Part shown: positions 1-9,075 of the stretch, piece after piece | Position numbering within the stretch: position 1 is the stretch's first letter | Layout: every line of letters begins with the position of its first letter | NCBI GenBank assembly: GCA_947564645.1 | Contig: CANOCU010000033.1 | Coordinates: 1 to 38,200 of the forward strand | DNA: 38,200 nucleotides | DNA from: an uncultured Lachnospiraceae bacterium | Lineage (GTDB): Bacteria; Bacillota; Clostridia; Lachnospirales; Lachnospiraceae | Reading direction: 5' to 3' | The notes under the pieces: model-generated | What the model was told of the DNA's origin: nothing | Seen by the model: only the letters and a program-made list of their open reading frames with translations | Database searches by the model: none | Made by a program: the position numbers and the translations under genes

Positions 1-170
1 AGCACCGGCACACAGGTAAAAAAAACAATCGAAAGCACCTTTACTTTAAGCGAATCTATCTGTCCGCACATACTTATTCTCCATATCTCCCATTACGAAT
101 AACTAGAGAGACGTATAATGGAGCCCCAATCAAGACTAAACGAAAAATATCCCGCGCTTGCTTCATCCTA

Positions 171-903
171 ATTGGTTATTATCTAAAAGCTTTTCCCGGA
201 GAGAGAAGCGCCTACTACTCTGCTGCTCCGGCAATATAAACGTGTTAAAAGCAGGAAAAAAGATAATTTCAATTACCGGGACATAAAGAATGTCTATACG
301 ATCGTTCTGTTTGAAAAAAGTCCAAGAGAATTTCACTCATACTCTGACAAATATTATCATTTTTTCGAACAAAAATCCGACACCGGACTAAACCTGGAAC
401 TATTACAAAAATACCTGTTTATTCCCCTTGACATCTTTCGCAAAACCCCGCACAATAAAAGTGTCAATGACAAATCAGATGCATGGCTGACCCTGTTTTC
501 CAACGATGATCCGGATGCGATCATCTCACTGATTACATCATTGCCGGAATTTCGGGAAATTTATGAAGAAGCCTATGCAATCTGCCTGAACACAGAGAGG
601 GTGATGGAAATGTTTTCAGAGGAACTGGCCATTCTCGATCGAAATACCGCCAAATACATGATGGACGAAATGCAGAGCGCGATTGATGGCATGCAGGAGA
701 CCATTGATGACATGCAGGGTACTATCGACCAACAGCAAAGCAAGCTCAAAGAGCAGGAATCTGCCATCAATAAACTGCAACAAGAGTCCATTCATAAGAC
801 GCTGCGTATCCTGCGCAATTTAAAGATACCGGAAACAAAGATCATCAAACAGATTACCGCACAATATCAGATAGAAGAAGAACAGGTAAGGCAGCTTCTC
901 TAA
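171..903 (+). pseudogene. PD-(D/E)XK (Rpn/YhgA-like) transposase, truncated and frameshifted
   Basis: Reading frame 1 is open from about 187 to the stop at 901-903 and carries hallmarks of the Lachnospiraceae PD-(D/E)XK nuclease-family transposases: YTIVLFEKSPREFH, LLQKYLFIPLDIFRKT, DAWLTLFSNDDP, and a Q/D/E-rich coiled coil (repeats of ...MQ.TIDQQQSK). Just upstream, the expected FPGERSAYYSA motif lies in frame 3 (about 171-213), and the following LLLRQYKRVK is in frame 1, so a frameshift lies near 211-222. The N-terminal nuclease core with its catalytic residues is absent; 1-170 shows no recognisable coding. An internal TTG at 541 gives a 120-residue reading frame, but this is only the C-terminal part. 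Family assignment is from memory of related proteins; the broken state is seen directly. Probably a dead mobile-element gene at the edge of the glycan locus. Confidence 0.75.
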
Positions 904-924
904 CACAGTTTTCTCTTCATAATA

Positions 925-964
925 CCCGGAGCGAATCCATCTTTCATTACAGGATTCCTCCGGG
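925..964 (-). terminator. Hairpin between convergent genes, candidate terminator
   Basis: Arms CCCGGAG (925-931) and CTCCGGG (958-964) pair perfectly and continue inward with GAATCC (933-938) and GGATTC (952-957), giving 13 paired bases with one bulged base and a 13-base loop. It lies nine bases beyond the stop of the minus-strand glycosidase and downstream of the plus-strand transposase remnant. The T-rich tail on either side is weak, so this is a likely but not classical intrinsic terminator. Confidence 0.5.
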
Positions 965-972
965 ATATCTGT

Positions 973-2529
973 CTATTCCTCCTTCCTTGCCAGAACCGCC
1001 ATCCCCGGATGCGCCGGCAGGGATACTCTCGTTCTGCCCACAGCGTCATGCATTACCGTCTCTCTCGTCATCTCCCACACATCGATGATCTCGATGCGGT
1101 ATCGGCCATCCTCCGGCAGCTGCAGCCACGTAAAGCAGGGGCAGGTCCGGCCGTAATAACGAAGCTGCCAGGTGTCCGTGAACAGCACCTTATGTACCTC
1201 AGCCATGATCCCCATCAGATTCTCTACAGGCGTACTTTCCATCAGTTTGTTGAAATGTCTGTCCGCCTCCGTCATTTCTTCTCCCTTTTTCCCGTTGGGG
1301 TTCGTATGCGGTCCGTGAACTTTTGCCCTGCCGCACCCCGGCAGCTTTTCCAACAGTTCCTTCAGGAAACGGATCCTCGGCTCGCTCTCTCCGTACAGCA
1401 CGCCTCCCTTACCCCACCAGAGTACCGCATCCCCCCGGTGGAAGGTTTCGCCATGGGTACAATACCCACCTCTGGTCACGGTCCACCAGAAGCGGTCCAC
1501 CATATCGAAAGCCGACAGATTGCCCCAACCGTATTCCAGAGTGCCCTCATAGCCGCACTCGTCGATCAAGACCGGCAGTTGATATTCCTTTTTCCAGACA
1601 GGTACCAGATCAATATTGCCACTCTGGATCGAGCAATGAGTCATCCATGCTTTCTTCGGGTACAGCTGCAGGATCTGATGGATGGAGATCAGGTGACGGT
1701 AGGGGTCCTCCTTCTGCAGCAGACAGCCATAAGCGTCCCAGTCTTCCGTCTTCTTGTCCATCAGCATCTCATATTCATTGGCAAGGCTCCACCAGACATT
1801 GTGATAAGCGGCCAGTCTGGCAATACAGTATGACACATAACTCATAGATGCCTCCTGTGTCAGATGCGCGAAGCCCCATTTATCATACGGATGAAAAAGG
1901 ATCAGATCCGCCTCGATCCCGAGCTCCCCAAGCTGGCGAAGACGCAGATCCAGATTATCCCAATAGGCCGGTACGATACGGTTCACATCCCAGCTGCCGT
2001 CCTCATCCTGCTCAAAGGGATAGACAGCAGGGTCTTCCTCGTTATAGGGCATATATTTAGGAAATAATAGCATACGCAATTTATTAAAGCACCTTTCCTT
2101 AAGTGTCTTCACCGTCTGCTCCTGCAGTTCCTCCGACTGATGCGTCCAGGCATAACAGGTTGTACCAAAAGGCAGAAATCGCGTTCCGTCCGCATAAACA
2201 AACCCATCCTCCTTCATCTGCACTTTCCCATGACATCCGTCCCCAGGCGCCGTGCAGGTAAATTTTCCTTCCACCGTAAGCGCTTCTGCCTCTCCGCTTT
2301 CTTCCAGACAGATCCGGTAATGATATTTCCCCGTCTGCTCCGGCATGATGCGGATCGCATAGATGCCTTCCCGTTTCCGGAAGGCAGAAATTATGTAAAC
2401 CGCTTCGGACGATTCCGTCATCTCTTCGCGTCGCATTGCAGTTACGGTGCAGCAGCCCGGCAGGACTGCCGTACACGCTTTATAGGCAAATTCCCTTTCA
2501 TAAATATGATATAAATTTACTTTTTCCAT
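973..2529 (-). CDS. DUF5060/DUF5605-type glycoside hydrolase (apiosidase-like barrel)
   Basis: Predicted cytoplasmic glycosidase of 518 residues without signal peptide. Residues 1-100 look like the beta-sandwich DUF5060 domain; about 105-400 look like a clan-A (beta/alpha)8 barrel related to DUF4038/GH140-like enzymes (DGFVYADGTRFLPFGTT opening); the last ~110 residues resemble the DUF5605 C-terminal domain. Likely catalytic acids are Glu252 in WWSLANEYE and Glu324 in PVLIDECGYEG, by analogy with clan-A enzymes (inference). The start at 2529 is chosen because it has the ribosome site GAGAGGAAGG about 8 bases upstream and leaves a 64-base gap to the upstream gene; a longer open frame to 2667 would overlap it. 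Last gene of the GH2-GH106-like operon. The exact sugar released is unknown; apiose, galactose or rhamnose side chains are possible. Confidence 0.75.
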   Translation of the reverse strand: MEKVNLYHIYEREFAYKACTAVLPGCCTVTAMRREEMTESSEAVYIISAFRKREGIYAIRIMPEQTGKYHYRICLEESGEAEALTVEGKFTCTAPGDGCHGKVQMKEDGFVYADGTRFLPFGTTCYAWTHQSEELQEQTVKTLKERCFNKLRMLLFPKYMPYNEEDPAVYPFEQDEDGSWDVNRIVPAYWDNLDLRLRQLGELGIEADLILFHPYDKWGFAHLTQEASMSYVSYCIARLAAYHNVWWSLANEYEMLMDKKTEDWDAYGCLLQKEDPYRHLISIHQILQLYPKKAWMTHCSIQSGNIDLVPVWKKEYQLPVLIDECGYEGTLEYGWGNLSAFDMVDRFWWTVTRGGYCTHGETFHRGDAVLWWGKGGVLYGESEPRIRFLKELLEKLPGCGRAKVHGPHTNPNGKKGEEMTEADRHFNKLMESTPVENLMGIMAEVHKVLFTDTWQLRYYGRTCPCFTWLQLPEDGRYRIEIIDVWEMTRETVMHDAVGRTRVSLPAHPGMAVLARKEE

Positions 2530-2593
2530 CTCCGTTTTCCTTCCTCTCAAACCATTGATCTTTCTTTTCACATTCACCTTTCCTGATGCCGCT

Positions 2594-5338
2594 TCATATT
2601 CTCTGATAACAGAGCATGACAGGCCCCAGCATCCCACCTGGCTCCAGAGTGTTATAGACATCCGCACTCATGCTCCGGCCAAATGCCGCCGTATCCGGCT
2701 GATCCGTATCTCTGGCCATGCCCGTCTTTACCTCGATTCGGATTCTGTTTTGTCCCTGCAGCGCATAGTCCCTGACGGCAAAACAGTATGGCGTATTCTG
2801 CACCGTATCCACATAATTTCCGTTCAGATACAGCGTACAGATTTCATACACCGCTCCCAAATACAATACATCCGGAACGACAGACCAGTCTGCTTCTGTC
2901 TCGTAAATCACTTTGCCGACATAATGCGGCGCGACTCCGGCTCCGTTGATATTGATAAGCTTTTCTGACCGAAAGGCCATTCCGTCCTGCAGTGTTATAT
3001 TCCAGACAGTCTTTAATTCTTCTACTTGATCATATATGGGGGCTTTCTGTATCGGCAAATCTATCGCTCCAACATTCTCCGTTTCCTCTACGGTATCCTT
3101 TTTCCTTTTCACATACAGTACCCCTGACTGCCACTCATCCAGGAAGAGTCTGACACTGCCTTCTCCGCTCTTACACACAGAACACATCTCCCGGATTGTC
3201 CGCCGCATCACATCCACAAAATAAATCTGCCCGAAATCATCATGGTCAACATACAGATCAATCTCAAACCACGCACCTTTGCCCTCATTCAGAATAAAAT
3301 AGAAATCGCCCTCTGTTCCGGTAAAATGCGCATAACGGATATCAGGGCAGTAAGTACGCAGAGAGAAATCCCGCCGTATCGTCCTGGCAAGTTCATCTGC
3401 GATCCGGTGCAATGGCACAACTTCTCCATAAAGATTCCGAATCCGTTCTCCTGTCTGCGCCGTCACTTTTGGCGTATAATCACAGTAAAATACCGGGAAA
3501 GCCGTTTCTTTCGCCAACGCCAGAAACTCCACAAATATACCGGAAACCGCATCACAAGCCGGAACCACGAGCGCCTCATAGCAGTTCCCGTTGACCACAA
3601 GCCTGCCGTTCTGCAAAGAAACGTTCTCCTGCCCTCCATCTGACAGCAGTTCTTCCAATACGTCCGACGGTATCACATCGTAACTGATCTGATGTCTTGC
3701 CAGTTCGCCGCCAGGTGTCTGGAACCGCTGGAAATGTCCTTGATACCATTCCGCTTCCGCATGATACAGGATTGCCACCCGAATGACCGGCTTCGTCCGG
3801 TGCAGCAGATGGCACATCCGGTTGACATACAGATTCTCCCGCCGGTTGCATGCTTCCTCCGCTCCAGGGATGAAGGGCGGCGCCGGTATCATTTCGTTGA
3901 TACCGTTCACCAATAAATGATCGTAGACGTACTTTCTCAGACGGGAACCGGCAATCGCCCCGTATACTGCGAAGACTTCGCAGAAGCTGCGCCCCTTTTT
4001 CTGCGGGTCAATATGCGCGGCGGAAGATGCCAGCTTGGCGATCCCATAGTGATAAAATTCCCCGTCTCCATCCGTATTTCCATACCATGCCTGAGGAAAA
4101 TCCTTCCCCGGCATCAGCTGCCCGCCAATCAGGTCAATGCCGGCCGCATCCTGGTGTGCCTGCATCCGGAAAAAATGAGCCGGTCCAGTAGCCAGACTGC
4201 AGTGCGTATTCTCATCCTCGAGACTATGCCCGATATACCATAGACCATGCTCTTTGCACCACTTATGCATTACTCCGTTGAAGGTTTCCTGCACCAAACG
4301 CGAAACCAGATCCATAAAGATGCATCTTATCCTGTGATACTCGCCTGTTCTTTGCATCCTGTCCGCCTTTGCCCTTACATTTCCACTCTGTTCTTCGTCC
4401 TGATTCCATAACAATGGCAGCACAAGGCGGTAGTCCTCTCCCATTTCATCCCGCCACATCTGTTCCAACTGTCTGCTCCAGGGAAGCGCCATGCTCTCCC
4501 CCTCCACATTACGGGTCGCTCCCGGCAGTACCGGCGTACAATACCGCCACAGATTCCCTATCTCCGCCTCGTCATAAAAGAACCCCAGCCAGGTGCTGCC
4601 CGCCGCATCCTTCAAATGCTCATAATGCGGTTCATAGATTGCCTTAATGTTCATGGCAACGGAATCAGGATCCAGCAGATTCATATAAAACATTCTTCCG
4701 CCATCGTTTCTTGTCTCAAAAATCACGAAGATACGCCAGATGCCTTCCGGAACATCCCAAAGCAGCAGTCCCTCCCTGACCGCTTCCGTCAAATCCACTG
4801 CGGTGTCCATATCCAGGCCGCTTTCCCTGCGTCGCAGTGCGACTACTGCATACAACCTGTCCCCGGTAAAGGGTCTTGCCTTGCCGAATCCATGCTCCTG
4901 ATCCGTACTGCGGACAGACCCCATCAGCTGTGAGATCAGAAAAGTACCGTCCGCAACCGGCCCTCGCACATCCAAATGCCGTTCTCCCAGATACAGCTTG
5001 TTGAGAGACATGTTCTCCTCTCTTTGCAGGTATCCGTCTGCCAGCCCTGTGGGAAAAGGCGCCGCATCCTGCATCATAAAAATCATATCCTGCTCTCTGC
5101 AGATCTCAGCCACCCATCTGATCCTGGTCCAGTACTGTTCCGAATTGAACGGCATAAAACTCTCATCCTCCGCTTCTCCATGCCACAACAAATTCATGGA
5201 ACGCACACCCACTCTTTTCAACTGCAGGACTCTTTCCCGGATCCGTTCATAAGAATCTTCTGCCGCTAACGACGTAAAAGGATGCAGATAATTCGGTATC
5301 TCTCTGTCTGTTAAAATTTCATATAGCGCTTGATCCAT
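2594..5338 (-). CDS. GH106-like alpha-L-rhamnosidase family protein
   Basis: 914 residues, no signal peptide, so probably acts on imported oligosaccharides. The N-terminal barrel contains GFFYDEAEIGN and WYIGHSLEDENTHCS, matching in style the two conserved acidic blocks of the large GH106-like glycosyl hydrolases. The C-terminal ~130 residues (GKVIYETEADWS, LYLGAVYEICTLYLNG) form a galactose-binding-like beta-sandwich, as in GH2 and GH106 proteins. Start 5338 has a purine-rich site (AAGGGAAGAGAG) upstream; the extra 18 codons to 5392 would run into the GH2 gene. It sits 37 bases after GH2 and 64 bases before the DUF5060/DUF5605 gene, so the three are probably cotranscribed. Rhamnose specificity is inferred from family and from the GH78 gene in the same locus; it could belong to a related unclassified family. 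Confidence 0.65.
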   Translation of the reverse strand: MDQALYEILTDREIPNYLHPFTSLAAEDSYERIRERVLQLKRVGVRSMNLLWHGEAEDESFMPFNSEQYWTRIRWVAEICREQDMIFMMQDAAPFPTGLADGYLQREENMSLNKLYLGERHLDVRGPVADGTFLISQLMGSVRSTDQEHGFGKARPFTGDRLYAVVALRRRESGLDMDTAVDLTEAVREGLLLWDVPEGIWRIFVIFETRNDGGRMFYMNLLDPDSVAMNIKAIYEPHYEHLKDAAGSTWLGFFYDEAEIGNLWRYCTPVLPGATRNVEGESMALPWSRQLEQMWRDEMGEDYRLVLPLLWNQDEEQSGNVRAKADRMQRTGEYHRIRCIFMDLVSRLVQETFNGVMHKWCKEHGLWYIGHSLEDENTHCSLATGPAHFFRMQAHQDAAGIDLIGGQLMPGKDFPQAWYGNTDGDGEFYHYGIAKLASSAAHIDPQKKGRSFCEVFAVYGAIAGSRLRKYVYDHLLVNGINEMIPAPPFIPGAEEACNRRENLYVNRMCHLLHRTKPVIRVAILYHAEAEWYQGHFQRFQTPGGELARHQISYDVIPSDVLEELLSDGGQENVSLQNGRLVVNGNCYEALVVPACDAVSGIFVEFLALAKETAFPVFYCDYTPKVTAQTGERIRNLYGEVVPLHRIADELARTIRRDFSLRTYCPDIRYAHFTGTEGDFYFILNEGKGAWFEIDLYVDHDDFGQIYFVDVMRRTIREMCSVCKSGEGSVRLFLDEWQSGVLYVKRKKDTVEETENVGAIDLPIQKAPIYDQVEELKTVWNITLQDGMAFRSEKLININGAGVAPHYVGKVIYETEADWSVVPDVLYLGAVYEICTLYLNGNYVDTVQNTPYCFAVRDYALQGQNRIRIEVKTGMARDTDQPDTAAFGRSMSADVYNTLEPGGMLGPVMLCYQRI

Positions 5339-5375
5339 AAACTCTCTTCCCTTCAAACACTTGTACTGCCCTGGG

Positions 5376-7826
5376 CTACTGTTCACATACAATTCTGGTC
5401 TCCGCGTCCGGACAGCCTTCGGCCTTAAATCTTACATGTATCTCACCTGCTTCAAATCCTGCTCTGATCACAGCCTGTACACGGCCCTCAAATGTCTGCA
5501 CCGTATGCTGCCGATAGCTTCCTTTGAAATAAGGATCCGCGCTGCCATAACCCTGCAGGTTACAGACGCCCTCCACTTCAATCATAACGTCCTTTCTCAT
5601 CTGCATGTCAGCAACTCCATCCCTGTCGCACAACTGCACAGTAATATACACAAGATCTGCGCCATTTGCACGTATTTTATGGCGGTCCGCTTTTACATCC
5701 AACATCAGTCCTTCCTTTGCTGTCTGCAGTTCCATCTCCCATTGACTTTCTTCCTCACAGGCAACTGCTTTCAGTATGCCCGGTTCATAGATAAGCTCAT
5801 ATCTGGCTGTAAACCGATTTTGTTTGCCAGCCGGTTTTCTGCCAAGTGACTTTCCGTTCAGAAACAGCTCCACTTCATCGGAGCCAGAATATACGTCCAC
5901 GGTTACAGGCTTTCCTTCATATCCTCTCCAGGTCCAGCTTGATAGACTATCCTCGAATGCCCAATTGCTCTTCTCCTGTTTCATTCCATGGTGCACCGGA
6001 TCTCCCACGGTTATATAAGGCTCTTTGCGTAACCCATAGACAATTTCCCGAAAATAACTTACCGGCCGCCGCTTTCCTGTAATATCCAAATCCCCTGACC
6101 AGGCTGTTCTGCCATAGCGTTTCTCTTTTGGCTCTTCTTCCGGAAATCTGATCACACCCAATTCCACTTCTCCCAGATAATCATATCCGGTCCATGTCAT
6201 ATCGCCGATCACATAATCGTTCCTCTCCACAATAGCCCACAACTCCGCAATTTCCGACGGAAAAGTCTCCGTTCCGAGCACTACCCTGTTCGGCTTACGC
6301 ATATGGTCCATCTCATGCCGGATCGTCAGATAATTATAGCCTGCTATGTCCATACTGCCTACAAAGGAATCGATCTTTTCCGTCATGAGCGGATGCACTT
6401 CCAGCCCCTTGATCATCCAATCGCTCGTAATATCCCGGGCGTCCCCCATCATGTCATTCAGCCCTTTTCCCTCTTTCGATGCTTTTTCCCTGATTTCCCT
6501 GCATATCTCCTGTTCATAATCCATAGCAGCCAGCAACGCATTAAAAGCATTCGTAATATATCTGGTGTTATCCAGGCCGCGTATTTTCTCTGCAATCTTC
6601 CGATTGATCTCAACGCCTTTCGGCATTCCAACTTCCTGAATCTCATTGCCGGTACTGTAAAGGATCACCGAAGGATGGTTAAAATCCTTCTTTACCATAA
6701 GCTGTACATCCTTCTCCCAATCTTCGGAAAAATACAATGAATAATCATTCTTGTTCTTAGGCCATGTCCACATGTCGGCGAACTCGTCCATAACCAACAT
6801 CCCATATCTGTCACAAGCATCCAGCAATGCTTTACTCGCCGGATGATGGGCACTCCGTATGCAGTTAAATCCCGCTTCCTTCAACAGCCTGCAGCGCCGC
6901 TCCTCCGCCATCTCAAGCGTACAGGCTCCTATGATCCCGTTATCATGATGGATACATGCACCGCGTAGTTTCACCTGTTCCCCATTGATCCGCAGTCCAT
7001 GGACCGCATCCAACTGCAGTCTGCGGATACCGAAACCTACCTTCTGGTATTCCATCTTCCGATCGTCCATAAATAAAGTCAACCGGCATGAGTACAACGC
7101 CGGATTCTCACAGCTCCAAAGATCAGGATATGAAATCGTCAGTCTCTGATATAATTCCTGCTCCGTATTTCCATAAAGCAGACCGATACTTTCTTCCTCC
7201 GCCGCCTTATTTCCCTCCCGGTCATAGATTTCCGTCATCACCCGGAACCGATGGTTCTTCTTATCGTCATTCCTGACCGTCGGCCGAACCAGAACCACGG
7301 CTCCCTCTGTTTCCACCTCCGGTGTGGAGATTTTAATCCCGTCTATCGTAAAATGCACTGTCTCTCCGACATACAGCCACACATTCCGGTACAGCCCGCC
7401 GCCTGTATACCATCTGCTGCTAAGCCTTTCATTGTTGACCAGTACTTCGATTCGATTTTTCTCCCCATACCGCAGGCTATGATCCAGATTTACATAGCAA
7501 TTGGAATATCCATAATGACAACCGCCCACATAATCGTTATTCAAATAAACCCGGCTGTTCATATAAGCGCCTTCCAGTTCCAGACTGATCGTTTTATCTG
7601 ACCATTCCCGCGGTACATCAAATTCTTTCACATAACGATAATATCCTTCCGGATAAAAGGCTGTCTGTCCGCTGTTTTCACAGACAAAATCCACATCCTC
7701 TTCTATCATGGCATCATGTGGGAGCGTTACCTCCACGCCTTCCGGATAACCTGTGAAGAGCGCTCCAAAAATTTTGCCATCTATTTTGCTTACATACCAT
7801 TCTCTGTTAAAATATAGTTTCTCCAT
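5376..7826 (-). CDS. Glycoside hydrolase family 2 (beta-galactosidase-like)
   Basis: 816-residue GH2 enzyme. Order of domains: jelly-roll sugar-binding domain (about 5-155, with GYYRYVKEFD and GGGLYRNVWL), immunoglobulin-like domain (160-270), TIM barrel (275-580; KLRGACIHHDNGIIG, FNCIRSAHHP, MDEFADMW), then DUF4982-like (about 600-690) and a further C-terminal beta domain. Predicted acid/base is Glu395 in STGNEIQ, predicted nucleophile Glu520 in VVLGTETFP. No signal peptide. Start 7826 has GAGGAAG about nine bases upstream; the frame extends 12 codons further but into the regulatory element at 7848-7882. First gene of a three-glycosidase operon. The substrate within GH2 (galactoside, glucuronide, arabinoside) cannot be told from sequence; the DUF4982 layout fits beta-galactosidase-type members. 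Confidence 0.9.
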   Translation of the reverse strand: MEKLYFNREWYVSKIDGKIFGALFTGYPEGVEVTLPHDAMIEEDVDFVCENSGQTAFYPEGYYRYVKEFDVPREWSDKTISLELEGAYMNSRVYLNNDYVGGCHYGYSNCYVNLDHSLRYGEKNRIEVLVNNERLSSRWYTGGGLYRNVWLYVGETVHFTIDGIKISTPEVETEGAVVLVRPTVRNDDKKNHRFRVMTEIYDREGNKAAEEESIGLLYGNTEQELYQRLTISYPDLWSCENPALYSCRLTLFMDDRKMEYQKVGFGIRRLQLDAVHGLRINGEQVKLRGACIHHDNGIIGACTLEMAEERRCRLLKEAGFNCIRSAHHPASKALLDACDRYGMLVMDEFADMWTWPKNKNDYSLYFSEDWEKDVQLMVKKDFNHPSVILYSTGNEIQEVGMPKGVEINRKIAEKIRGLDNTRYITNAFNALLAAMDYEQEICREIREKASKEGKGLNDMMGDARDITSDWMIKGLEVHPLMTEKIDSFVGSMDIAGYNYLTIRHEMDHMRKPNRVVLGTETFPSEIAELWAIVERNDYVIGDMTWTGYDYLGEVELGVIRFPEEEPKEKRYGRTAWSGDLDITGKRRPVSYFREIVYGLRKEPYITVGDPVHHGMKQEKSNWAFEDSLSSWTWRGYEGKPVTVDVYSGSDEVELFLNGKSLGRKPAGKQNRFTARYELIYEPGILKAVACEEESQWEMELQTAKEGLMLDVKADRHKIRANGADLVYITVQLCDRDGVADMQMRKDVMIEVEGVCNLQGYGSADPYFKGSYRQHTVQTFEGRVQAVIRAGFEAGEIHVRFKAEGCPDAETRIVCEQ

Positions 7827-7847
7827 ACCAAAATCTTCCTCGCTTTC

Positions 7848-7882
7848 TATCGTTAACGACATTAGAAATTTCGTTTACTATA
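7848..7882 (-). promoter_or_regulatory. 35-bp regulatory element upstream of GH2, shared with the AraC promoter
   Basis: This 35-bp stretch, 22-57 bases upstream of the GH2 start, matches 22395-22429 upstream of the AraC gene at 31 of 35 positions, including a 16-bp identical block (7864-7879, AGAAATTTCGTTTACT). It contains the perfect palindrome TCGTTAACGA (7850-7859) and a GTAAACGA half-site on the minus strand. GTAAACG half-sites are typical of LacI/GalR-family operators and resemble CcpA cre boxes, but the binding protein is unknown. A possible -10 TATAGT lies at 7877-7882 on the minus strand. Confidence 0.65.
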
Positions 7883-7956
7883 TCTATTTGCCTCTCTCAT
7901 TTGCCCAGTTCCCAATACTGCATAAATTCTGTATTATGCTGCTTTATCCCCTTCCA

Positions 7957-9075
7957 TCAATCCGTTTTTACCCCCCCCCCGGCCTTTCTGGCCCTCTTCC
8001 GATAGTCTGAGGGCGTCTCGCCGGTATACTTACGGAACATCTGCGTAAAATTGGTAAAGTTATCGTAGCCCACCTTGGACGCCACCAATGTAATGGACAG
8101 ATCCGTATTCTTTAACAGCCTGCCCGCATACTCCATCTTCTGTTTCAGGACATATTCCTTGTAGCCGATCCCCATCTCCTTCCGGAACATCCGCGAAAAG
8201 TAATCTTCGTTCAGAAAGACGTATTTGGCTGCTTCCCGTCTGGAGATCATCCGGTCCATATTCTCTTCCAGATAGTGCAGGATATCCTGAATGCGCTCCT
8301 GTGCTGTATAGGATACTTCGTCCCCTTCCCTCTCCACCACAACACCGTGATACTGTCTGAGGCAGAAATCCACACCTCTGCACAGTTCTTCCATGGATGA
8401 ATAAGACTGCAGCATCTTTTCATAAGTAAAGCTACGCGTAAACAAGTCTTCCAACGTCTTATTCTGGGCGTAACAGGCGATAGAGCAGGCTTCCAGAAAT
8501 CTACGGATGATCCGCTGTCTGTAACCGTCCGTCAGATACCCCTCCCGCTCGGCATAGCGCAGAAGATTGACGATCTGATTCCTCACTAACACCGAATCCT
8601 TCCGTACCATCCATTTCCCCCAGGAAGCCGCCTCCGGCATGCTCAGTTCTTCCGGCATCCGATCCTCGAAACGGTCTCCCTGCTCCATGATCCGGTTGCG
8701 CATCTCCAGATGTTCCATGCAGCGTCTGATCACTTCCTCGATGTCCGGAATCTTGGCCGGCTGTAAGATATAATCGAAAGCGCCGTTATGAATGGCCTCC
8801 CTGGCGTAGGAAAAGTCTGCATGAGACGTGAGAAAGACACAGAGAATATAGGGATATTTCTCCATCTGCCACTTCTGCAGCGAGATACCGTCCTCCCCGG
8901 GCATCTCGATATCCGTCAGCATGATATCCACCGGCTGGGTATCCAGCACCTCTCTGGCCGCAGCCGCGCTGTCCGCCGTATAGACCTGCTCGATTCCCAG
9001 CTTCTTCCAGTCCACCAGTTTTACCATTGCCTTTAAGATTCTTTCCTGGTCATCCACAAGCAATATCTTCATCAC
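7957..9075 (-). CDS. YesN-like response regulator with AraC DNA-binding domain
   Basis: 372 residues. Receiver domain 1-120 with the acidic pair Asp8/Asp9, phospho-acceptor Asp55 in IMLTDIEMPG, Thr83 and Lys108. Residues ~120-260 are a helical linker, and ~262-366 contain two helix-turn-helix motifs of the AraC type (ISRREAAKYVFLNEDYFS; GYDNFTNFTQMFRKYTG). Starts with ATGATG, the first ATG overlapping the kinase stop by four bases, so translation is probably coupled. It likely controls the adjacent ABC importer and glycosidases in response to an external sugar. The last codons run through a G10 tract (complement of C10 at 7971-7980) giving KAGGGVKTD; a slip by one base would change only the extreme tail. 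Confidence 0.93.
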   Translation of the reverse strand: MMKILLVDDQERILKAMVKLVDWKKLGIEQVYTADSAAAAREVLDTQPVDIMLTDIEMPGEDGISLQKWQMEKYPYILCVFLTSHADFSYAREAIHNGAFDYILQPAKIPDIEEVIRRCMEHLEMRNRIMEQGDRFEDRMPEELSMPEAASWGKWMVRKDSVLVRNQIVNLLRYAEREGYLTDGYRQRIIRRFLEACSIACYAQNKTLEDLFTRSFTYEKMLQSYSSMEELCRGVDFCLRQYHGVVVEREGDEVSYTAQERIQDILHYLEENMDRMISRREAAKYVFLNEDYFSRMFRKEMGIGYKEYVLKQKMEYAGRLLKNTDLSITLVASKVGYDNFTNFTQMFRKYTGETPSDYRKRARKAGGGVKTD

